Under the pieces are notes generated by a model. That model worked only from the letters and a program-made list of their open reading frames with translations. It was not told the DNA's origin and searched no databases. From the NCBI RefSeq assembly GCF_905171765.1, contig NC_053389.1, forward strand, positions 217,316,624 to 217,380,623: a stretch of DNA of 64,000 nt. The letters run 5' to 3'. Positions 21,901 to 35,600 of the stretch are shown here, one piece after another. Position numbers and translations under genes: made by a program. Source of the stretch: Bufo bufo (lineage: Eukaryota > Chordata > Amphibia > Anura > Bufonidae). Within the stretch, counting starts at the first letter, position 1; every line of letters begins with the position of its first letter.

Positions 21901-24900
21901 ATATTATGAAGAATAAATAAATGAATAAAAAAGGTCCACATTCAAATGACCTGTACTATAAATGTAATACAAATTTTATCAGTGACAGAAAACGCAGTAA
22001 AGAAATAACAAATTTTGTACGAAAATTATTTTTATTGTGCAAGTAGTATAACATATTAAAAACTATAGAAAAGTTATTATTTATGCCACACAGTGAATAC
22101 ACAAAAAATAAATACCAAAACACAATGTTGAAAATTCTATTTTTCTATTTACTACCCCCTCAAGAAAAAAAGAAATTATTTAATTCATTATATGTATCCC
22201 AAAATGATTCCTATAAAAGCAACTTGTCCTGTGAAATTCAAGGTCTCATACAGCTACATTGATGAAAATAAAAAAAGTTATCACTGCTGAAACACTGAGG
22301 GGGAAAAATTGTTACTGGTTCTTAAAGGGATTGTCCACATTTTATATATTGATAATCTATCCTCAGGATAGGTCATCAACTCCTCAATATAGATAGGTCA
22401 AGGACCAACACTCTGCACCCCCGTGTTGTGGTCATGCCGGTGTACTGCATCTTAGCCGCCTTTCACATTTATGGGAGCTGACCTGCTGTATCTTAACACA
22501 GCCCAATACTGCACAATGAACTCAGCCTTCTGCTTCCAGAGGATAGGTCATCAATATCTAAAAGGTGGACAACTAATTTAACCGCTTTACGTCTGCCCAT
22601 AGGATATAAACGTCCTATGGGTGGACCTCTATTTCTGAAAGCACGTTTTAAAACGTCCTTTCAGAAATAGCAGCTGCACGCTAATCGTGCAGCTGCTGAT
22701 CGGGTTGCCCGCTGTCAGTGACAGCAGGGCAACCCTAAGACAAGGCAGGGACAGTGCCCAGGTGTCCCTGCATTCTGGATCACTGCATACACAGCGCTCA
22801 CCGAGCGCTGTGTATACAGTGCAGGAAGCGCTATGCGCTTCCTGTTCCGGCCCGGAGGTCATGTGACCGCCGGGACCGGAGCGTGCAAGAGCTGTGTGAG
22901 GTCTCTCAGAGACCTCGATCAGCCCTGCTCTGAGGCTGTACAGCGCAGTATTATGCTGTACAGCCTCTCTGGGGGGTGTATTTCTCCTGTAACTGGGGCT
23001 ACTATGTCAGCCCCAGTTACAGGAGAAATCAACAGTGAAAAAAAAAAAAAGAAAAAGTGAAGTAAATGTCCCCCAGAGGTCTTGTATGACCTTATGGGGG
23101 ACGAAAAGTGTAAAATAAAAAAAATAAAAATAAAAGGTTGAAAATAAAAAAAATAAAAAAAGTTTCACATGTAAAAAAAAAAAAGTCCCCAAGTAAGAAA
23201 TGAAAAAAAAATGTTAAAAATAGAAAAAATAAAATAAAATAGACATATTTGGTATTGCCGCGTCCGTAAAAACCAGCTCTATAAAAATATCACATGACCT
23301 AACCCCTTGGGTGAACACCGTAAAAAAAAAAAAAAAAAAACTGTGTCAAAACAAGCAATTTTTGTCACCTTGCATCACAAAAGGTGCAACACCAAGTGAT
23401 CAAAAACACGTATGGGACATGTATACACAAAATAGTACCAATAAAACTGTCACCTCATCCCGCAAAAAATGAGCCCCTACATAAGAAAATCTCTCAAAAA
23501 ATAAAAAAACTATAGCTCTTAGAACATGGAGACACTAAAACATCATTTTTTTGGTTTCAAAAATGCTATTATTGTGTTAAAGTGAAACAAATAAAAAAAA
23601 GTATACATATTAGGTATTGCCGCATCCGTAAAAACCAGCTCTATAAAAATATCACATGACCTAACCCCTCGGGTGAACACCGTAAAAAAATAACTTAAAA
23701 AAAAAGGTGTCAAAACAAGCAATTTTTGTCACCTTGCATCACAAAAGGTGCAACATCAAGTGATCAAAAACACGTATGTCCCACAAAATAGTACCAATAA
23801 AACCGTCACCTCATCCCGCAAAAAATGAGCCCCTACATAAGAAAATCTCTCAAAAAATAAAAAAAACTATAGCTCTTAGAACATGGAGACACTAAAACAT
23901 CATTTTTTTGGTTTCAAAAATGCTATTATTGTGTTAAAGTGAAACAAATAAAAAAAAGTATACATATTAGGTATTGCCGCGTCCGTAAAAACCAGCTCTA
24001 TAAAAATATCACATGATCTAACCCCTCGGGTGAACACCGTAAAAAAAAAAAAAAAAAAAAAAAACTGTGTCAAAACAAGCAATTTTTGTCACCTTGCATC
24101 ACAAAAGGTGCAACACCAAGTGATCAAAAACGCGTATGTCCCACAAAATAGTACCAATAAAACCGTCACCTCATCCCGCAAAAAATGAGCCCCTACATAA
24201 GAAAATCTCTCAAAAAATAAAAAAACTATAGCTCTCAGAACATGGACACATTAAAACATAATTTTTTGGTTTCAAAAATGCTATTATTGTGTAAAACTTT
24301 AATAAATGAGAAAAAGTATACATATTAGGTATCGCCACGTCCGTAACAATCTGCTCTATAAAAATGTCACTTGACTGAACCCCTCAGGTGAACGCTGTAA
24401 AAATAAATAAATAGAAACTGTGCTAAAACAACCAATTTTTTGGTCACCTTGCCCCATAAAGTGTTATAATGAATGATTAAAAAATCATATGTACCCAAAA
24501 ATAGTACTAATAAAACTGGCACCTTATCCCCTAGTTTCCAAAATGGGGTCACTTCTTTGGAGTTTCTACTGTAAGGGTGCATCAGGGGGCTTCAAATGGG
24601 ACATGGCATCTAAAAACCATGTGGAGTTCCTTTTCTTCTGCGCCCTGCCGTGTGCCCATACAGCAGTTTATGACCACATGTGGGGTGTTTCTGTAAACCG
24701 CAGAATCTGGGTAATAAATATTGAGTTTTGTTTGGCTGTTAACCATCGATGTGTTAAAGAAAAAAATTGATTAAATGGAAAATCTGCCCAAAAAGTGAAA
24801 TTTAAAAATTTGATCTCCATTTTCCTTTAATTCTTGTGGAACGCCTAAAGGGTTAACAAAGTTTGTAAAATCGGTTTTGAATACCTCGAGGGGTGTAGTT

Positions 24901-27900
24901 TCTACAATGGGGTAATTTATGGGGGTATCCACTATGTAGGCCCCACAAAGTGACTTCAGACCTGAACTGGTCCTTAAAAAGTGGGTTTTGGCAATTTTCT
25001 TAAAAATTTGAAGAATTGCTTCTAAACTTCTAAGCCTTCTAACGTCCTAAAAAAATAAAATGACATTTCCAAAATGATGCCAACATAAAGTAGACATATG
25101 GGGAATGTTAAATAATAAATATTTTATGAGGTATCACTTTCTGTTTTAAAAGCAGAGAAATTGAAATTTAGAAAATTGTGAATTTTTCAAATTTTTGGGT
25201 AAATTTGGGATTTTTTCATAAATAAAGGTGAAATATTTTGACTCAAATTTATGACTATCATGAAGTACAATGTGTCACGAGAAAACAATCTCTGAATGAC
25301 TTGGATAAATAAAGGCGTTCCAAAGTTTTTACATAAAGTGAGATATGTCAGTTTTGCAAAATTTGGCCTGGTCAGGAAGGGGGCAAATGGCCCAGATGGC
25401 AGGTGGTTAAGGTGAAAATTATTTACTTTGACCTGAGTTGTGCGCCAAAATGCACAATAAAAAAATATACATTTTCTGGAAGGTTTTCCCCATTTCAATT
25501 TGACTCTTAGGGGTTTAAAGATGAACTGGAAGGAGGACATTACATGTGAAGCAGGATCAGTCATGGCAGTTTCTGGTCATAAAATATGGGGCACTAAACA
25601 TTTTTCTACAAATTTACTCTGTGCAACTGTTAATAATGTCAGAAAGTCTGATCTTTTCTGTTTCTTTGGAGGATAGTGATATTGTGTGTCAGCATTAAGG
25701 GGAGAAAATAATTTGTTTGTGAAGGCAGAGTTCCAATCAGTGTACAGTGCTGTGGAATATGCTGGGACTATATAAGTAATAAATAATGTCTCACACCTAA
25801 TAAAAACAGCTCACATTATTCTTTCAGAGACTCAGCAACTTACTCCCAGCCTGGTATTATAACTTTAGGGTGACAATGGTAACATACGGAGAACCTGAGC
25901 AGAGCTGCTGTGACACATCTACTCTAAGCTTCATAACAGGCAAGTATTCTTTTCCCGGATCACTTGTGAAGACAAGTGTGTAGACCATGACTGTTTTGTT
26001 CAGCAGGACTAGTTTGTAGGCCACATCTAGTCTGTGCACCAACCTCATTGCGCACACCAAGACAAGTTTGTGCACTAAGCCCAATGTGTAGACTAGAGAT
26101 AGTTTATGCACAGGGCCCAGTATGAAGACCAGGACTTGTTTTTGCACCAAAGCCATGGTGTAGTCCAGAACTACACTCATTTGTGCAACAGCTCCACTGT
26201 GTAGACCAGGACTAGTTTGTGCACAGCACAGGGCCAAGTGTGAAGACTAAATGTAGTTTGTGTACCAGACCCAATGTGTTGACAAGGGCTTGTTTATGCA
26301 CAGGACCCAGGGTGAAGACCAGGACTAGTCTGTACATCAGGTCCAGGGTGTAGAACAGGAACACACTACTTTGTGCAACAGCTCCAGTGTGTAGACCTGG
26401 ACTAGATTGTGCAACAAGCCCAATGTGTTGACCAGGAGTAGTTTGCACACCAGCCCATTGTGAAAACCAGTTTAAGTTTGAGTACCAGGCCCAGTATATA
26501 GGCTAGAACTAGTTTGTATACCAGCCCAGTGTGTAGACCAGGAATAGTGTATAAAAAGAAAGCGGCTCCACACAAAGAACAGAATATAGACAGGTGCACA
26601 CCCATCGGCTTCCCAATGCTGTAGTAGTATAAAAAGAAAAGGTGAATAAAAAATCGGGGGGCACTCTATATGTGGACCACGTGGGACGCCGCGTAGGTCC
26701 TGGCAGCGCAAAGAGAAATCACAGCTTCCAGACGGCTCCAGTTGTAAAGACTTGACACAGGACGGCACAGCCTGCATATGCGTAGAGTGGTAAAGTACAC
26801 AATATAAAGCCACGCTTTGGTTTTTATCTCACATTAAGTTATAGAGTTTGCTATAATTGAATACCACCTCCCTGATAAATAAGCTCCGGGTACTAGATAC
26901 CTATATGTGTTGAAGAATTAACCAGTTATACCGTTATAATAAGGGTTTTTGTGCACGCCATCCAAAGGTGGACAGTATTAGAAAAATAGTGGTGCATGGA
27001 CCTAAATGACACTATACCTAATTGGGATGTTGCATTCCAGTACCCCTTGTACCCACAAAGATTTAGGGGAGGGCTATACCCCAATTCTAAGAGCTTATTC
27101 ACACAAATGTGACCATTTTGCAGTATTTTCAATATATATCTCTTGTCGTATTTGTTATTTTTAATACTTAGGGTGTTTTTACATGTATAGGCCTAGGATA
27201 TTACCATTTTATTATTTATTGTGAATAAAAAGTATTTTATGCTATTGGTACATTTATAGTTGTCCATATGTTGCTGGTTATAGAGTGCCCCCCGATTTTC
27301 CATTCACTTTTTCTTTTTAAAACAGGAATAGTTAATGAACAGTGCTCAATGTAAGGACCCCGACTAGTTGGCACACCAGGGCCAGTGTGAAGACCATAAC
27401 TACTGTAGTTTGTGCACCAGGCCCAGTTTGTAGACCAGGTCTGACTAATTACTCATGCTAATGCTCAAGGACCAGAGTGTAGACAAAACTCAGAGCACAA
27501 ATTAGGCTCCAATAAATAGTTTCCCAGAACCACATTCCTTCTGCATATTCCCTACTTCTTATCCATTAGGTGATATGTGAATTGTCTTCTTCATCTGGAT
27601 TTACAGATAAGGTTTCTTACCAGTCAAACCAGGGTCCCATCATTTAGGACATTTTCCTCTGCTTCCAGTTTATATACCGTATGTGGATATTTCACAATGT
27701 TAGAAGTGTTTTAATATAAGAATCATTCCTTTTGTGCCTTGTCTATTTGATCCATGTAGCACAGTCTGGGTTCCTATTACTCCTCATTTCCTAATCCACA
27801 GCTCCTGTAGCGCCACAAATTGTGCATGTGGAATATGTCAGACACCTCTTGTACGTCACCTGGAGATATGGAGAGAAAACCTTCGACCTGTCCCATTCCA

Positions 27901-30900
27901 GGATGTTGCACTGGCAAGTAACAGCTGAAGGAAGGAAGCGAATAAAGAAAAGTGTAAGCTGACAGCAGGGCCATATTATTAGATGAAAGATTTAAATATT
28001 TGATTAAAACATTTTAGCATGCTCTGCTTCTTTCCTGATTATCACCACGTTTTTGGCCAGGGAAGAAGAATGTTTTTGGGATTTATTTAAGCTGTCCTTT
28101 AAACTCACAAATGACACATATGCTATGGAATCCTAATTTCCAGTGATAAGATCTCCAGGAGGAGAAGTAGAAGTAGGTTGCTTAAGTCTCATGACCAATA
28201 TTAATACTTTGTTTTCAGGTGTCCAGAACTACAATGACAGCAGTGATGAGTCTTCCAGCTGGAGACATCTATAATATCACTGTCACCGCATGTACCGAGA
28301 GGAGCAGTAACAGTTCTCTTTCTCATCTGGTTAAGTTAGGTGAGTATATTGGAATGAGAACACCTCTTAGGTTAATACACATGATGAAGGTTTGTTTTTG
28401 TGATTGATGTTATATGATGTGATTAAAATATTATCAATATTTTATTAATAGTTTTAGGATATTACCATTGATGTTTTTCTTCTTTGTCTTAGATCCAGCT
28501 CCCCCAAAATCTCTTTATGCCGTCAACAAAACGCAGACGTCATTCACCCTCTTGTGGGTAGAGGAAGGCTTATCTGATTACTTTGAGGTAGTTTGCTGGC
28601 GCTTGGATCCAGTGCAGAGTGAATATGAGAAGGTAAAACATAGATACTGTGACATATTGTCCCATTTACTGCGTTTGTGCAATATGTGGCCCTTTTCCCA
28701 CAGAAATCCCTCCTGCCGTGATAATTATCTGTTCCAGCACTCAACGATTCAGTGTTGATTATGTTTCTAATGGGCTTCTAATGTGGGACATAGACATTAA
28801 TACACTACATATGTAAAACATTTATATAATAGATATAAGAATAAAATGTTCAATATATAATGTAGTAAATAGTACAGTGTACAGTGTACAATAAAGAAAT
28901 ATACCATACTGTAAACAATAAATAATATGTACTATACAGGATACCGTGTACAGTATACAATAATAATCTTTATACAGTGCCAAAATATTTCTCAGCACTT
29001 TACAATCCAGAGTGCACATGTATAGAGTAAATCAGACAGTACATACTGTAGTAACACACTAATCAACAATTCAAACAATAGGAGTGAGGTCCCTGCTTGC
29101 AAAAGCTTATAATCTCTGATGAAATAGGGGAAACACAAAAGATAAAAACACAATTTACAATACAGTGTACTGAGGGGCGTACCTAGAGCATTTGGCACCC
29201 GGGGCGAACCCTTTGTTTGGCACCCCCCCCCCCCCCTTTTCTTCAAGCCAAACCCGAACAGAAGGGAGGGAGGGCCCCCTTCCAGGCCCCGCCTCCAGTC
29301 ACGCCCATGTCCCGCCTCCAACCATGTCCCGTCTCCACCCCTGGTCGCTGTCGCACCGCGATCGTTACTCCCCTGATCCCACGCCTGCGCCGTCCCTTTA
29401 GTATTCGCGGGATTTACGGGACGAAGAGGAGGACGTCAATCAACTGCACATGGGCGTGCCACTGCCAAAGGGTGAATAGACGGAGCCTCTAGGTGCTGCA
29501 GGAACGTCCTCATAGCACCTAGAGGCTCATTAGCATATTATAAGTCTTTATTTTAAGAGAACGGCGGCAGCGGCAGGCAGGGAGTTATGTACTGCTGACA
29601 TCAGCACATCGCTAATGTCAGTCAGCTACATAACATAACGTTTTTTCTGATGATTAACAGATTCAGAAACACCCCACTAAACTTTTTTTTTTGGCTTCTT
29701 ATAATCCCTATACTGCGATATATGAATACATAATGTTATTAGTCATTTTGGTTCAGTAGATAATGAATAAAACTGACTTTTATAATATGTAAATTACCTG
29801 TCTACCAGCAAGTAGGGCGGTTACTTGCTGGTAGCAGCCGCATTCTCCCATCATAATGACGCCCCCTCCGCATGTTGATTGACAGGGCCAGCGATCGTCC
29901 TCTGGCTGGCCCTGTCTGCTATCAAGATCTCGCGCCTGCGCCGTAACGGTCTTCAGTCAGCGCAGGCGCACTGAGAGGAGGATGCTCACTCGGCCGCTCC
30001 TTCCTCAATGCGCCTACACCGATGACGTCACATCTACACCCGGCGCAGGCGCATTGAGGAAGAAGCGGTCGAGCGAGCGTCCTCCTATCAGTGCGCCTGC
30101 GCCGACTGAAGACCGTTACGGCGCAGGCGCGAGATCTTGATAGCAGACAGGGCCAGCCAGAGGACGATCGCGTTCGCTGGCCCTGTCAATCAGCATGCGG
30201 AGGGGGCGTTATTATGATGGGAGAATGCGGCTGCTACCAGCAAGTAACCGCCCTATTTGCTGGTAGACAGGTAATTTACATATTATAAAAGTCTGTTTTA
30301 TTCATTATCTACTGAACAAAAATGACTAATAACATTATGTATTCATATATCGCAGTATAGGGATTATAAGAAGCCAAAAAAAAAAAGTTTAGTGGGGTGA
30401 CAGAAGCCCACACTGTTACATACAATTACACAATTCAAATGTTTTATATTTATACCTTTTTAGAAGTGAGTGACAGACTAGGACAGGTGTCAGGACTCAG
30501 AGTCAGGACTGTCTTGGTCAGGTTGAAAAAACTGCTGCACAGGGCACAGTGGGCACTGGGCTGGGCACTACATGGGCAGGCTCAGGCTGCTGGAGCTGGA
30601 CTGGAGAGGAGAAGAAGAATGATTTCTCCCACGGAGCTCCCTCTGCCTCTCTCTCTGATGTCATCACTTCCTGTGGACTTGACTTCCTTATCAGAGAGAG
30701 GGAGGGAGGGACTGGGAGGCAGAGGAGGCAGGCAGGGGAGGAGCGAGGGGAGGAGACTAAACAGTGAGTGAACACAGCGCTGCCTGGCATCACTGTAGTG
30801 TGTAGACTGGAGGAGGGAGGAGGGAGGAGGGGGAGGGGGGACTGGGGGAGGGAGGAGGGGGGACGGGGGACTGGGGGAGGCTCGGGAGCGCTGCGCTCAG

Positions 30901-32618
30901 CTGATCACCTGGAGTGACAGCTTAAATATGCGATCGGAGTCTCGGTCGGACCACACTGCAGTTTGAATGAATAATCCTGTGCCCGGGTCTAAGAAAGGCT
31001 TGTACCCGGGCACAGGATTACAAACCCGGACTGTCCGGGTCAATCCCGGACGGGTGGCAACCCTAAGTGGATGGAGGGGTGACTCCATCATGGCACCCCC
31101 CTTGTGAGTGGCACCCGGGGCGGGCTGCCCCCCCCCCCAGCCCCCCCCCCCTTGGTACGCCACTGAGTGTACTATATAGTACATCATACCATGTATAATA
31201 TATAATGTAATATACAGTACAATATATAATGTAGAATGGAGTTTACAATGCACCATAAAATGTAAATTACAGTACATAACTTACAATACACTACAAAATC
31301 TTTGACATGTGATATATGACATAGAATCTACTGTACACAATACAATGTATATTTCAGTGTATAACCTACAAAACACTGTATATTCTGAATGGAATTAGAG
31401 AATCTAAAAATACACTGTATCATCATTTAATGTATATGACACTAAAGAATCTACTATACACTGTACAATGTATATGTCACTATGGCATCCACCATGTATC
31501 CATGAAACTCTTAACCCCCTTCAGGACCCTGCCATTTTTTCACCTTAAGGACCCGGCCATTTTTAGCAAATCTGACCAGTGTCACTTTATGTGGTGATAA
31601 CTTTAAAACACTTTTACTTATCCAGGTCATTCTGAGTTTGTTTTCTCATCACATATTGTACTTCATGACAGTGGTAAATTTGAGTCAAAATATTTCATTT
31701 TTATTTATAAAAAAAAATCAAATTTACAAACAATTGGGAAACATTAGTAAATTTCCAAATATTAAAATAGATAATAATACCTCCAAAAAAGAAAATTTCC
31801 AAAACCCAATTTTTTAAAGACCAGTTCAATTATGAAGTCACTTTGTGGGGCTTACATATTAGAAACCACCCATAAATTACCCCATTTTAGAAACTACACC
31901 CCTCAAGCTATTCAAAACTGATTCTACAAACTTTGTTAACCCTTTAGGTGTCCCACAAGAATTAAAGGAAAATGGGAATGAAATTTCAAAATGTCACTTT
32001 TTTTTTAGCAGATTTTAAATTTTAATAAATTTTTTCTGCAACACATCAAGGGTTAACAGCCAAACAAAACTCAAAATCTATTACCCTGCATCTGGAGTTT
32101 ACAGAAACACCCTATATGTGCTCAAAAACAGATGTATGGGCGCACAGCAGGCTTCAGAGAGGAAGGAGCACCATATGGCTTTTGGAGAGCGGATTTAGCT
32201 GGAATGGTAATTGGGAGCTATGTCGCGTATGAAGACTCCCTGAGGTGGCCCTACAGTGGAAACCCCCAAAAAGTGACCCCATTTTGGAAACTACACCCCT
32301 CAAGGAATCTTTTAAGGTGTGTAGTGAGCACTGAGGGGGTAGAGCATTAGAGGAAAGTAGCATCTTCTTCTCTCTCACTGGCAGACTCAGTATCGGAGGC
32401 AAGCATGGCGTATGCCTCTTCAGCAGAGTATACCGTTGGGATGAATGGGACATTTTTATTTTATTGGAAATGTGTAAAGCTTTATTTATTGTGAGAGGTG
32501 TGTATGTTGTGTTTTCACATGTGAAGGGGCTTGTAATAAATTTTAAATAAAATTTTGAAGAAAAAAAGGAGAGAAAAAAAATTCTGTAAAAAATAAAATT
32601 CTGAACTGACATTAACTG

Positions 32619-32652
<34 letters not shown>

Positions 32653-35600
32653 GGGATTCACTCTGGTAGGCAGGTTAGCGGACACAGTATACACTGCGTG
32701 CAGAATTATTAGGCAAATGAGTATTTTGACCACATCATCCTCTTTATGCATGTTGTCTTACTCCAAGCTGTATAGGCTCGAAAGCCTACTACCAATTAAG
32801 CATATTAGGTGATGTGCATCTCTGTAATGCGAAGGGGTGTGGTCTAATGACATCAACACCCTATATTAGGTGTGCATAATTATTAGGCAACTTCCTTATC
32901 TTTGGCAAAATGGGTCAAAAGAAGGAATTGACAGGCTCAGAAAAGTCAAAAATAGTGAGATATCTTGCAGAGGGATGCAGCACTCTTAAAATTGCAAAGC
33001 TTCTGAAGCGTGATCATCGAACAATCAAGCGTTTCATTCAAAATAGTCAACAGGGTCGCAAGAAGCGTGTGGAAAAACCAAGGCGCAAAATAACTGCCCA
33101 TGAACTGAGAAGCAGCCAAGATGCCACTTGCCACCAGTTTGGCCATATTTCAGAGCTGCAACTTCACTGGAGTGCCCAAAAGCACAAGGTGTGCAATACT
33201 CAGAGACATGGCCAATGTAAGAAAGGCTGAAAGACGACCACCACTGAACAAGACACACAAGCTGAAACGTCAAGACTGGGCCAAGAAATATCTCAAGACT
33301 GATTTTTCTAAGGTTTTATGGACTGATGAAATGAGAGTGAGTCTTGATGGGCCAGATGGATGGGCCCGTGGCTGGATTGGTAAAGGGCAGAGAGCTCCAG
33401 TCCGACTCAGATGCCAGCAAGGTGGAGGTGGAGTACTGGATTGGGCTGGTATCTTCAAAGATGAGCTTGTGGGGCCTTTTCGGGTTGAGGATGGAGTCAA
33501 GCTCAACTCCCAGTCCTACTGCCAGTTTCTGGAAGACACCTTCTTCAAGCAGTGGTACAGGAAGAAGTCTGCATCCTTCAAGAAAAACATGATTTTCATG
33601 CAGGACAATGCTCCATCACACGCGTCCAAGTACTCCACAGCGTGGCTGGCAAGAAAGGGTATAAAAGAAGAAAATCTAATGACATGGCCTCCTTGTTCAC
33701 CTGATCTGAACCCCATTGAGAACCTGTGGTCCATCATCAAATGTGAGATTTACAAGGAGGGAAAACAGTACACCTCTCTGAACAGTGTCTGGGAGGCTGT
33801 GGTTGCTGCTGCACGCAATGTTGATGGTGAACAGATCAAAACACTGACAGAATCCATGGATGGCAGGCTTTTGAGTGTCCTTGCAAAGAAAGGTGGCTAT
33901 ATTGGTCACTGATTTGTTTTTGTTTTGTTTTTGAATGTCAGAAATGTATATTTGTGAATGTTGAGATGTTATATTGGTTTCACTGGTAAAAATAAGTAAT
34001 TGAAATGGGTATATATTTGTTTTTTGTTAAGTTGCCTAATGATTATGCACAGTAATAGTCACCTGCACACACAGATATCCCCCTAAAATAGCTAAAACTA
34101 AAAACAAACTAAAAACTACTTCCAAAAATATTCAGCTTTGATATTAATGAGTTTTTTGGGTTCATTGAGAACATGGTTGTTGTTCAATAATAAAATTAAT
34201 CCTCAAAAATACAACTTGCCTAATAATTCTGCACTCCCTGTAAAGGCAATGGACCAGGTTTTCAATCAATCTTCAGTGTTTATTCACACGCATAAGATAA
34301 CACAACAGTCCCTTTTCATGCTAGGTACTTGTTCACACACAGAAAAAACTAAATAACGTTCACCTGGTATCCTGGGTGTCAGTTCACACCCAGCTGAATG
34401 CTCAGCCTCAGAAAGTCCACTTGCAGGCTGTAAGGCTACTTTCACACTAGCGTTCGGGGCTCCACTTGTGAGTTCCGTTTGAAGGGTCTCACAAGCGGCC
34501 CCAAACGCATCCGTACTGCCCTAATGCATTCTGAGTGGATGCGGATCAGCTCAGAATGCATCAGTCTGGCAGCGTTCAGCCTCCACTCCGCTCAGCAAGC
34601 GGACACCCGAACGCTGCTTGCAGCGTTCGGATGTCCGCCTGGCCGTGCGGAGGCAAACGGATCCGTCCAGACTTACAATGTAAGTCAATGGGGACGGATC
34701 CGTTTGAAGATGACACAATATGGCTCAATTTTCAAACGGATCCGTCCCCATTGACTTTCAATGTAAAGTCTGGACAGACCCCTCTGAACTACTTTCACAC
34801 TTAGAATTTTTTCGAAACTATAATGCAGACGGATCCGTTCTGAACAGATCCAAATGTCTGCATTATAGGAGAGGATCTGTCTGTGCAGACACCAGACGGA
34901 TCCTCTCTGAACGCTAGTGTGAATGTAGCCTTAAGCGGCCTGCTCGCCTGACACACGGTCTTCACTGTCAGAGGGAGGTAATCCACACAGCTGAGACTGC
35001 TGGATGGGTTTTTATATCCCTGCCAAAACCCGGCCTGGAGCGTGGGGAAAAGCATATTGTGCACTTTTTTTGGGTTAGCATTTAAGCCAGCCTTCCTAAG
35101 GGAGTCAACTACAGCCTGTACTTTAGGTAGGTGACTTTCCCAGTCGGTGCTATGGACAACGATATCGTCCAGGTACGCCGAAGCATACCGACGATGTGGA
35201 CGAAGTACAATGTCCATTAGCCTTTGAAACGTGGCGGGAGCGCCATGTAGACCAAAGGGTAATACCTTGTACTGATACAGCCCCTCTGGCGTGATGAAAG
35301 CCGTTTTTTCCTTGGCAGCCTCCGTCAAGGGTACCCTTTGGTGAGGTCGAACACAGAAAAATACCGGGGTTGGCCTAACTTCTCAATAAGCTCATCTACT
35401 CGGGGCATGGGATATGCGTCAAACTTGGACACCTCATTCAGTTTGCGGAAATCGTTACAGAACCGCAATGTTCCGTCTGACTTGGGTATTAAGACTATCG
35501 GACTGGCCCATTCACTTTTTGATTCCTTGATTACTGGAGCATTAGCTGCACTGGCTTGTCGCCGAGCCTCGGGTACCCGGTATGGTTTTAACCAGACTTT

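Noticed and set aside
25857..26605. Minus-strand frames with repeated [14 protein letters not shown] residues
   Set aside because: A variable minisatellite read in frame, not a protein gene.
29192..30793. Several 65-124-codon frames
   Set aside because: They lie in C-rich and palindromic parts of a hAT element and have no domain.
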